Shown here: piece by piece, positions 16,162 to 22,698 of the stretch
How positions within the stretch are numbered: position 1 is the first letter of the stretch
How the letters are laid out: the number at the start of each line of letters is the position of its first letter
NCBI GenBank assembly: GCA_017441605.1
Contig: JAFRXD010000060.1
Location: forward strand, 60,488 to 124,487
DNA length: 64,000 nucleotides
Reading direction: 5' to 3'
Origin: Thermoguttaceae bacterium
GTDB taxonomy: Bacteria; Planctomycetota; Planctomycetia; Pirellulales; Thermoguttaceae
Program-made: the position numbers and the translations under genes
Notes under the pieces: model-generated
Told to the model about the DNA's origin: nothing
The model's input: the letters and a program-made list of their open reading frames with translations, nothing else
The model's database searches: none

Positions 16162-17718
16162 TTACTTGTTGTTGGCGCGCGAGGGGGACGTCGATTTGAT
16201 CGTCGTTTTCGCGCTCGATTTACTAGCCGGGGAAACGGAGGCGGGAACTTTCGCGCTCGCGCTGGCGGCGGGTCTCGGGGTCGCGGCGGCTCCGGCGCTC
16301 GCTTTCGCCGCTTGCGTTTGAGATTGCGCGAAGACCGACTCGAGCGTGGCGATTAGCGATTCCATTCCGATATCGACCGCGGCGACGTTTCCGTCTCCTC
16401 CGACGAGGATCATCGTCGGGATCTCGGAGATTCCGTAATAGGTCGCGAGCGAGGTTTGCTTCGTGTCGGCGGCGGCGCGATCGGAGAGGATAATCCACGG
16501 AATCGCGTTGTTCTTAACGTACTTGTCGGCGTCGGCTTGCTCCGAGTCGAGATTGTACCCGACGATTTCGAATCCGGAATCGCGATACTTCTCGTAAAGC
16601 TCCTTCAACTGCGCGTCGAACTCGGCGAGCCCGTTGAGCCAAGAGGCCCAGAACGTAACGAGGACGACTTTGCCCTCGACCTTCTTGGTATCGAGCGGTT
16701 CGCCGGTCTTGTCGCAGCCTTTCCACTCGATCGGGCGACCTTCGAGTTGCGAGTAGCGAATCGCGCCCTCGAGCAAAACGAGCGCGTTCTTCGCCTCGGG
16801 GGCGTCGGACGCGGCGAGTTGCTTGCGAATCGGGGTCCAAACTTGGCTGGGCAGGGTCGGTTGCTTCTGGTTTTCCGCGACGAGCTTGACCGGGAAGACC
16901 AGATCGACGGTCATATCGGACGCCTCCGGGTGCGCGGCGATGAACGCGCCGACTTCCTTCATCGCGGCGGCGAGCTCCGCCGGAGTTCCGTTTTGCTCGG
17001 CAATGTCCGCGACTTTCGCTTGCAGATAGACGCCCTTGAACGCCGTCGCCGCCTGACGACCGTCCTCCAATTTCTGAACGCGCTCGTTCTTTTCGAGCGC
17101 GGTCGCGTAGTTGCCGAGTTTCGGGAGCGCTTTGGGATCGATCGACGCCTGGTAGCAAAGCGCCTGGCCTCGCAACGAAATGCCCTGCACGAATTGCTCG
17201 TCGGTCGGTTTCGACGTCAAGACGCGCTCGCCGATCTTGCCGATCGTCTCGAGCATTTTGCCGATCCAATCGTTGTACTCTTCTTCCGTTTCGAACGCCA
17301 CTTCCGTTTCGAGCAGCTCGTTCGCTTGCGCGATTAACTGATCGACCGTCGCGCCCGCGGGAACGACGAACTCGCTTCCGTCCGACTTTTTCAACGGCTC
17401 TTTCGCGGGGGCTTGAGCGGGTTGGGCGGCTTGAGGCGCGGCGGTTTTGGAGGCGGCTTGTGTCGCGGGGGCTTGCTCGGCGGGTCGCGAGGCGGGTTGC
17501 GCGATCGGGCGGGTCGTTCCCAAGGAGGGCGTTTGAGGCGCGGGGGCTTGAGGCGCCGCCACTTGGGGAGCGGGGGCGGGTTGAGCCGAGGCGGCGCGAC
17601 CGGCGACTCGAGCGCCGAGACCTCCCGCGCGCTGCGCGAGCGCCGCGTCGGAATTCGAGAAGGCGGCGACCGCAAGCGCGGCGACCAAAACTGTTTGCAT
17701 CGTGTTCATCGTTTTCAT
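16162..17718 (-). CDS. Secreted TlpA/thioredoxin-fold protein lacking the redox cysteines
   Basis: 518 residues with a signal peptide (MQTVLVAALAVAAFSNSDAALA). A long Ala/Pro/Gln-rich linker follows (about residues 28-115), then an alpha-helical domain (about 120-340) and a TlpA-like thioredoxin fold (about 345-470). The usual WCxxC reads FWASWLNGLAEF, so both cysteines are gone, while the rest of the fold (GKVVLVTFWASW, GFEIVGYNLD, GISEIPTMILV with the cis-Pro) is kept. It is therefore unlikely to be a disulfide oxidoreductase and may bind peptides or serve as a scaffold. The C-terminus is Ala/Ser/Pro/Lys-rich. No clear ribosome-binding site; several in-frame ATGs lie close together. Confidence 0.8.
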   Translation of the reverse strand: MKTMNTMQTVLVAALAVAAFSNSDAALAQRAGGLGARVAGRAASAQPAPAPQVAAPQAPAPQTPSLGTTRPIAQPASRPAEQAPATQAASKTAAPQAAQPAQAPAKEPLKKSDGSEFVVPAGATVDQLIAQANELLETEVAFETEEEYNDWIGKMLETIGKIGERVLTSKPTDEQFVQGISLRGQALCYQASIDPKALPKLGNYATALEKNERVQKLEDGRQAATAFKGVYLQAKVADIAEQNGTPAELAAAMKEVGAFIAAHPEASDMTVDLVFPVKLVAENQKQPTLPSQVWTPIRKQLAASDAPEAKNALVLLEGAIRYSQLEGRPIEWKGCDKTGEPLDTKKVEGKVVLVTFWASWLNGLAEFDAQLKELYEKYRDSGFEIVGYNLDSEQADADKYVKNNAIPWIILSDRAAADTKQTSLATYYGISEIPTMILVGGDGNVAAVDIGMESLIATLESVFAQSQTQAAKASAGAAATPRPAASASAKVPASVSPASKSSAKTTIKSTSPSRANNK

Positions 17719-17851
17719 AGCGTCGACTATCGCTCGTGTTTTCGTGATTGCCTATCGTTCGGCGCTCGCGACAAAGCGCCGCGCCTTATCGGGGAGTATA
17801 ACGATTTTTGAAGCGCGCGAAAACACCTATTTCGTCGGGAATCGGGGGCGA

Positions 17852-18859
17852 CTACCGCTTGTAAAAAATCCCGACCTCGGCGGGGGGATAGGACCGTCTT
17901 TTTTTCGGGGGAATCTCGACTCCCAACCTATCGAAATCGAATCGATCGTCCGCCTCGACGACGAAAATCGAGCCGTCCGGGGCGCGCTCTCGCAGGACGC
18001 GCAGGAGCTCCAGCATTTCCCGCTCGCGATCGACGTAGAAGTCGTAGGGAGGGGAGCAGAAGACGACCCAGGGGAGGTCGGTCGGCAAATTGGCGCTGGA
18101 GGAGGACTCGATCGGGGATCGAACGACCGGAGCGCTCGGATCCTCGGCCGCGAATTTGCGTCCCCAGAAGAAGACGTCGGTCGTAACGAGCTCGATTTTT
18201 TGGGCGGTTCCGCGCTCTTTTTCCTCGAGAATCGCGATATTGTCGCGAATCGTTCGCGCGGTGGGAAAGTGGATCTCGAAAAGGGTCGCCGCCTCGGCCC
18301 CGCGACTGATCGCCTCGAACGCGAGCGCGCCGGTGCCCGCGAAAAGGTCGATCGCGCGCTTCCCTTTGACCGCGTCCCCGAGCAGGTTGAACGTCGCCTC
18401 GCGGACGCGCTCCTTCATCGGGCGAACGCGCCGATCCCCCGCGTAGAGCAGCTTGGTTCCTCGAAACTTGCCGCCGATCACGCGCAACCCGACCGAATCG
18501 CCGCGATCCCCCGGCTCGCTCCCGACGTTCTTATTGCGTTTGGAGCGCTCGCGCTTGGGGGGCTCCTCCGCTTTTTCCTCGCGCTCGCCCCTACCGGCGC
18601 GTCGCCTCCGGGATTTCAGGGTCGAGAGGGACTCTTGGCGTCGCTTGCGGAAATCGTCGGAGCCCTTGTTCCAGAGGTCGGAGTCGGCGTCTCCGAACGC
18701 GTCGAAAATCTCGCGGGAGGCGTCGTCCCCCTTGGAGGATCCGAGGCGCTCGAAGAGCTCCTTGCTCGAGAGGTACGGGGAAATAGTAAGGTCGTCGGGG
18801 CTTTCGGTAAAATCGTCCAAGTTTTCTCGACGACTTTTGCGCGACGATTTGTTTTTCAC
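17852..18859 (-). CDS. rsmD: 16S rRNA (guanine966-N2)-methyltransferase with long N-terminal extension
   Basis: 335 residues; the catalytic part starts near residue 123 with LRVIGGKFRGTKL, followed by RPMKERVREATFNLLGD, the SAM-binding motif DLFAGTGALAFEAISRGA, and the catalytic CSPPYDFY (an NPPY-type motif). RsmD methylates G966 in 16S rRNA during 30S assembly. Standard RsmD is ~180-200 residues; the first ~122 residues here are charged, basic and probably disordered. The GTG start at 18859 has no strong ribosome-binding site, so a later start is possible. It is transcribed divergently from the cyclophilin gene. Confidence 0.88.
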   Translation of the reverse strand: MKNKSSRKSRRENLDDFTESPDDLTISPYLSSKELFERLGSSKGDDASREIFDAFGDADSDLWNKGSDDFRKRRQESLSTLKSRRRRAGRGEREEKAEEPPKRERSKRNKNVGSEPGDRGDSVGLRVIGGKFRGTKLLYAGDRRVRPMKERVREATFNLLGDAVKGKRAIDLFAGTGALAFEAISRGAEAATLFEIHFPTARTIRDNIAILEEKERGTAQKIELVTTDVFFWGRKFAAEDPSAPVVRSPIESSSSANLPTDLPWVVFCSPPYDFYVDREREMLELLRVLRERAPDGSIFVVEADDRFDFDRLGVEIPPKKRRSYPPAEVGIFYKR

Positions 18860-18906
18860 GGGATATGCCTATCTTTTCGATTTTGTTTAAAATAACAAAA
18901 AGGCGC

Positions 18907-18935
18907 TTGTTATTTCAAACGAATTTCCTTATAAT
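18907..18935 (+). promoter_or_regulatory. Promoter of the cyclophilin gene
   Basis: -35 TTGTTA (18907-18912), 17-bp spacer, -10 TATAAT (18930-18935). Leader of about 150 nt to the GTG at 19090. Confidence 0.65.
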
Positions 18936-19089
18936 TTTGGGGAGCGACGCTCCTTTCGGGGGCGTCGCGAGACCCGATTTTACCCGAAAACGACGGGGAC
19001 GCAAGCGGTCGGAACCGATCGGTCGCGATATTGGCGCCGAGTCGACGTTTCGTCGCGCGTCGCCCCCTTGCGAACAGAGGAGACCAAGC

Positions 19090-20280
19090 GTGCGCAAATA
19101 CGCTCTTACGACCGCGCTTTTCGCGATCGCGATTATGTTCGCCGGTTACGTCTCGGCGCAGGACAATCCCCTGGCGTCGGGCGGAGCCACCGCCGAACCG
19201 GAGGCGCAAACGCGCTCCGACACGAAAGAATACGCCGATTTCGCCGTTAAATTCTCGCAGTACAAAGACAATCTGAAGAAACTGCGCCAATTGAAGAGCG
19301 ACTATCAATCCGCGACCGCGGAGCAGAAAGACGCGATCAAAGCGCAATTCGATCCGTTGGTCGCCGAGACGGCGGTTCAGCAGAAAGAGCTCGTTCCGCT
19401 CGCGATCGCGGCGTACGAGTCGGTGGAAGGTCGCAACGACGAGCTTCGCGCGTTCCTTTGCGCGATGGTTCAGTGGTCGGTCGGCGCGCGCGAGAACTAC
19501 GAAGTCGCCTACGACGCGGCTAAAGCGATCTTCAAATATCCTCTTCCTCCGAACTCCAACGAGCTTTACGCCTACGCCGCGTTCGCCGCGTTTTGTTCGA
19601 TGAACTTGGAAGACGCGGAAAAGTGGCGCGACACGGCTCTGGAAGCCGACAAGCTCGTCTTCGACAAGATCGATCCGCAAGACAAAATGCAAGCGGAAGC
19701 GTATCTTACGCGCGTTCTGCCGACGTACAAAGAGACTTGGGCGAAAGAGCGCGAGATTCGCGAGAAAGAGGCGAGCGAGAATCTGCCGCGCGTCTCTTTG
19801 AAGACGACCAAGGGCGAAATCGTCGTCGAGCTGTTCCTCAACGAGGCCCCGAACGCGGTCAACAATTTCCTTTCGCTGGTCAAGAGCGGATTCTACACCG
19901 ACGTTCCGTTCCACCGCGTCCTGCCTTTCTTTATGGCTCAGGGCGGGGATCCGACCGGCACGGGGACGGGCGGCCCGGGGTACTGCATTCCTTGCGAGTG
20001 CTATCAACCGAACGCGCGCGACCATTTTAGAGGCTCGCTGAGCATGGCGCACGCGGGTCGCAATACGGGCGGTTCGCAGTTCTTTATCACGTTCGTGCCG
20101 ACCTACTTCCTCAACGGCAAGCACACGGTCTTCGGTCGCGTCGTCGAGGGAATGGACGTCCTCTCGGACATTAACCGCATCGATCCCGAGAAGGAATCGG
20201 AGCTTCCTCCCGACAAGATTATCGAGGCGACCATTTTGCGCGGCGAGCCGGGCGAATTCAAAAAGTTGCCCGGTCGTTAA
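19090..20280 (+). CDS. Secreted cyclophilin-type peptidyl-prolyl isomerase
   Basis: 396 residues. The GTG at 19090 has GAGGAGA about 7 nt upstream and opens a signal peptide (ALTTALFAIAIMFAGYVSAQ); reading from 18865 would add leader-encoded residues. Residues ~25-230 are alpha-helical and unassigned. The C-terminal ~165 residues are a cyclophilin domain: GEIVVELFLNEAPNAVNNF, FHRVLPFFMAQGGDPTGTG, SMAHAGRNTGGSQFFITF and GKHTVFGRVVEGMD, with the catalytic Arg in FHRV. It catalyses cis-trans isomerisation of X-Pro bonds and probably helps fold exported proteins. Confidence 0.9.
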   Translation: MRKYALTTALFAIAIMFAGYVSAQDNPLASGGATAEPEAQTRSDTKEYADFAVKFSQYKDNLKKLRQLKSDYQSATAEQKDAIKAQFDPLVAETAVQQKELVPLAIAAYESVEGRNDELRAFLCAMVQWSVGARENYEVAYDAAKAIFKYPLPPNSNELYAYAAFAAFCSMNLEDAEKWRDTALEADKLVFDKIDPQDKMQAEAYLTRVLPTYKETWAKEREIREKEASENLPRVSLKTTKGEIVVELFLNEAPNAVNNFLSLVKSGFYTDVPFHRVLPFFMAQGGDPTGTGTGGPGYCIPCECYQPNARDHFRGSLSMAHAGRNTGGSQFFITFVPTYFLNGKHTVFGRVVEGMDVLSDINRIDPEKESELPPDKIIEATILRGEPGEFKKLPGR

Positions 20281-20307
20281 TCGAACGAACCTCCGCGACC
20301 TACTTGC

Positions 20308-20343
20308 GCGACTCTCCGTCGTTGGCGCGAGAGTCGCTATTTT
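20308..20343 (+). terminator. Terminator after the cyclophilin gene
   Basis: GCGACTCTC and GAGAGTCGC form a 9-bp stem followed by TATTTT. Confidence 0.7.
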
Positions 20344-20358
20344 CGGAGCGCTAAAGCT

Positions 20359-20748
20359 ATGGAATCGAACTATTATCCGCGACGCAAACGAGTGGTGATC
20401 GTCGACGACGACCCCGAGGTTTTGGAGTCGGTGCGACTCGCGCTCGAGTCGTTCGGCTACGACGTGGAAACCGCCTCCGACGGCGCGACCGGGCTGGCTT
20501 TGGTCGAGCGAAGTCGCCCCGACCTTATGATTCTCGATATGATGATCCCTAAGCGCAGCGGATACCTCGTCTTGGAGACGCTGCGCCAGATCGACGATTT
20601 CCCGACTCGGATCATTATGATCACCGCGAACGAGGGAAATCGGCACAAGGAGTACGCCGAGGCGCTCGGAGTCGACGCGTACATACGCAAGCCGTTCGCG
20701 ATGGACGAGTTAATGCGCGAGATCGATCGGATTTTCGACGAATCGTGA
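20359..20748 (+). CDS. CheY-like single-domain response regulator
   Basis: 129 residues, receiver domain only. The acidic pair is in VVIVDDDPE, the phospho-acceptor Asp is in DLMILDMMIPKRSG, the switch Thr in IIMITANEG and the conserved Lys in AYIRKPFA. All catalytic positions are present, so phosphotransfer from a histidine kinase is likely. No output domain and no kinase nearby; it probably acts by protein contacts. The stop is 4 bp before the next gene, so the two are probably one operon. Confidence 0.92.
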   Translation: MESNYYPRRKRVVIVDDDPEVLESVRLALESFGYDVETASDGATGLALVERSRPDLMILDMMIPKRSGYLVLETLRQIDDFPTRIIMITANEGNRHKEYAEALGVDAYIRKPFAMDELMREIDRIFDES

Positions 20749-20752
20749 GCCG

Positions 20753-21331
20753 ATGGACAAGAATCGCTACGAAATCGCGTTCGAGCGCTTTCTGCGCGAT
20801 TTGCGCCGACCTTTTCTCTCGAATCGACAAGAGCGGCGGTTCTTGCTCGCCAACGGTTCGACGCTAAAGAATTTTGATTACGTCGTTTCGAGCGCGAGCG
20901 GCGAAAACTGGATCGTCGACGTCAAGGGTCGCCGCTTTCCGGGCGGCGATCGTTCGACCAAGTACTGGAAGAACTGGACGACGCGCGACGATTTGGTCGG
21001 TCTTCTGCGCTGGGAGAAGATCCTAAGCGCCGGAGGCGACCGATATTTGGAGCGCTCGGCGTTCGTTTTCGCGTACGACGTGGTCGGCGCGAAAAGCCCG
21101 GTTCCCCCGGAGAAACTGTTTCTCAGCGGGGGAGTTCCCTACGCGTTTTTCGTCGTGCCGGTCAAAATCTTTCTCGGGGAGGCGCGCTTTATCTCCCCAA
21201 AGTGGGGAACGTTCGAGATTCCCGCCAAGCGCTTTCGAGAGGTCGCGGAACTCGCGGACGAGTTCTTCTGCCGAACCGAAAAATCCGCCGCCGTTCCCTC
21301 GCGCGACCCGGACGCGCTTCCGATCGACTAG
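20753..21331 (+). CDS. HYExAFE-family protein
   Basis: 192 residues. The N-terminal NRYEIAFERFL matches the HYExAFE signature of a family found mainly in planctomycetes. The central part (FDYVVSSASGENWIVDVKGRRF) has the spacing of a PD-(D/E)XK nuclease core, with D in FDY and DVK, so a nuclease-like fold is an inference. The end is rich in aromatic residues. It starts 4 bp after the response regulator. No function has been shown for the family as far as I know. Confidence 0.75.
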   Translation: MDKNRYEIAFERFLRDLRRPFLSNRQERRFLLANGSTLKNFDYVVSSASGENWIVDVKGRRFPGGDRSTKYWKNWTTRDDLVGLLRWEKILSAGGDRYLERSAFVFAYDVVGAKSPVPPEKLFLSGGVPYAFFVVPVKIFLGEARFISPKWGTFEIPAKRFREVAELADEFFCRTEKSAAVPSRDPDALPID

Positions 21332-21407
21332 GCGTCTCGCGCTCTTGGTCGGTTTTGTCCGTTTCTTTCCCGCGTTTTTGTTCTTTGGGGCGATTATTTC
21401 TCCGGCG

Positions 21408-21436
21408 TTGCGCTCGCGTCCGTTTTCGTTTATAAT
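21408..21436 (+). promoter_or_regulatory. Promoter of the first Rpn gene
   Basis: -35 TTGCGC (21408-21413), 17-bp spacer, -10 TATAAT (21431-21436). About 45 nt of leader to the ATG. Confidence 0.65.
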
Positions 21437-21486
21437 AGGGGAGAGCGCGCGTCGTCGCGCCAAGCCTCGAAAACGGAGCCCTCGCG

Positions 21487-22377
21487 ATGAAATTGACGAA
21501 TTCGGACTACTTAAAGCGAAACTATAAAGACTCGCTCTTTACCCATTTGTTCGCGATCGAATATTACCGATGGCTTCTCTACAAGGCGCTCCATCCCGAG
21601 GACGAGACGACGCGACCCGAGGACATTGTCGACGCGACGCTCAACAACGTCGTAACGAATCAGATCTACAACGACCTCGCGTTTCGCGTCGGAGATCGCT
21701 TAATCGTTATGGTCGAGGCGCAGTCGGAGTGGGATCCCAATATTCCGTTGCGCGCTTTCTTTTACTTGGCGGATCTATTGAGCAAATATTTGAAGGCAAA
21801 TGGAATCAGCCTTCATTGCGGAGACATAATCGAATTGCCTGAAATTGAGCTTTACGTCCTCTATACGGGGGACGAGCGCGACCTGCCAAGCGTCGTTTCT
21901 TTAACGGAAACGTATTACGACGGAAGAACCGTTTCGTTCGACGTTCGCGTCAACGTAATTAGCGCGGGACGTCCGGGAGACGCGATCGATCAGTATTTTG
22001 AACTAACCCGCGCGATCGAAAGAAACCGCAAAACCTTCGGTAAAACCCGCGAAGCGCTCGAAAAAGCGCTCGACGAATGCGCCGAGCGCAATATTTTTCC
22101 CGATTACGTCAAAGAAAGGAAGTTGGAAATTATGGACATTATGAAAGAACTTTTCGACCAAGAAACCGCCGTGAAAGACTACGCCGCCCACGTCGCGAAG
22201 AAAGCCGCGAAGGAGGCCGCGAAGGAGGCCGCGAAGGAGGCCGCGAAGGAGGCTGAAGAGCGAACGACGAACGCGGTTCGACAGTTGCTCAAAATAGGAA
22301 AATTGACGAACGAAGAAATTTCTCAATGCTTCGGAGTTCCCGTAGCGACCGTCGCGCAAATGGCGGGGCAAATGTAG
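21487..22377 (+). CDS. Rpn-family PD-(D/E)XK nuclease (transposase-like)
   Basis: 296 residues. The catalytic core is YNDLAFRVGDRLIVMVEAQS (about residues 58-77): Asp followed by E-x-Q, the Rpn form of the PD-(D/E)XK active site. The middle part (LYVLYTGDER) matches the family. After residue ~235 comes an Ala/Lys/Glu repeat made by four to five copies of a 12-bp unit encoding AAKE, then a C-terminal helix-turn-helix-like end (IGKLTNEEISQCFGVPVATV). Rpn proteins promote recombination and some are antiphage toxins. An in-frame ATG at 22132 with AAAGGAAG upstream could start a small C-terminal product. A second copy of the tail follows the stop. Confidence 0.88.
   Translation: MKLTNSDYLKRNYKDSLFTHLFAIEYYRWLLYKALHPEDETTRPEDIVDATLNNVVTNQIYNDLAFRVGDRLIVMVEAQSEWDPNIPLRAFFYLADLLSKYLKANGISLHCGDIIELPEIELYVLYTGDERDLPSVVSLTETYYDGRTVSFDVRVNVISAGRPGDAIDQYFELTRAIERNRKTFGKTREALEKALDECAERNIFPDYVKERKLEIMDIMKELFDQETAVKDYAAHVAKKAAKEAAKEAAKEAAKEAEERTTNAVRQLLKIGKLTNEEISQCFGVPVATVAQMAGQM
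22115..22134 (+). promoter_or_regulatory. Possible internal ribosome-binding site and start within the first Rpn gene
   Basis: AAAGGAAG lies about 9 nt before an in-frame ATG (codon 216) at the junction between nuclease core and C-terminal region. It would yield an 81-residue C-terminal protein comparable with the RpnS products reported for E. coli Rpn genes. Confidence 0.4.
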
Positions 22378-22442
22378 GAGAGCGTCGTTGGCGTTTTTCG
22401 GAAGCCTCTTGGCGCGGTCTTGCGGAAAGGAAGTTGGAAATT

Positions 22443-22655
22443 ATGGACATTATGAAAGAACTTTTCGACCAAGAAACCACCGTGAAAGACTACGCCGCCC
22501 ACGTCGCGAAGGAAGCCGCGAAGGAAGCTGAAGAGCGAACGACGAACAATACGGTTCTGCGAATGCTCGCCGGAGGAAAACTCTCGTTTGACGAAATCGC
22601 GCTCTATTCCGGAGTTCCCGTAGCGACCGTCGCGCAAATGGCGGAACGGATTTAG
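22443..22655 (+). CDS. Stand-alone Rpn C-terminal cassette (duplicated tail)
   Basis: A 70-residue ORF starting MDIMKELFDQET, nearly identical at the DNA level to the tail of the preceding gene for its first ~90 bp (from 22425) and again at the end (GVPVATVAQMA), but different in between (TVLRMLAGGKLSFDEIALYS). It has the same AAGGAAG before the ATG and fewer AAKE repeats. It may be a silent cassette that can recombine in frame into the gene upstream, a separate small antitoxin-like protein, or a remnant of a second Rpn gene. Confidence 0.5.
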   Translation: MDIMKELFDQETTVKDYAAHVAKEAAKEAEERTTNNTVLRMLAGGKLSFDEIALYSGVPVATVAQMAERI

Positions 22656-22698
22656 CCGCGCTCGTTAAAAGTCCCCGCGATTTCCCAGGAACCCGACC

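Noticed and set aside
22200..22260. Short tandem repeat considered as CRISPR-like
   Set aside because: It is a 12-bp coding repeat (AAKE) with no spacers. No CRISPR array or cas gene was seen in the window.
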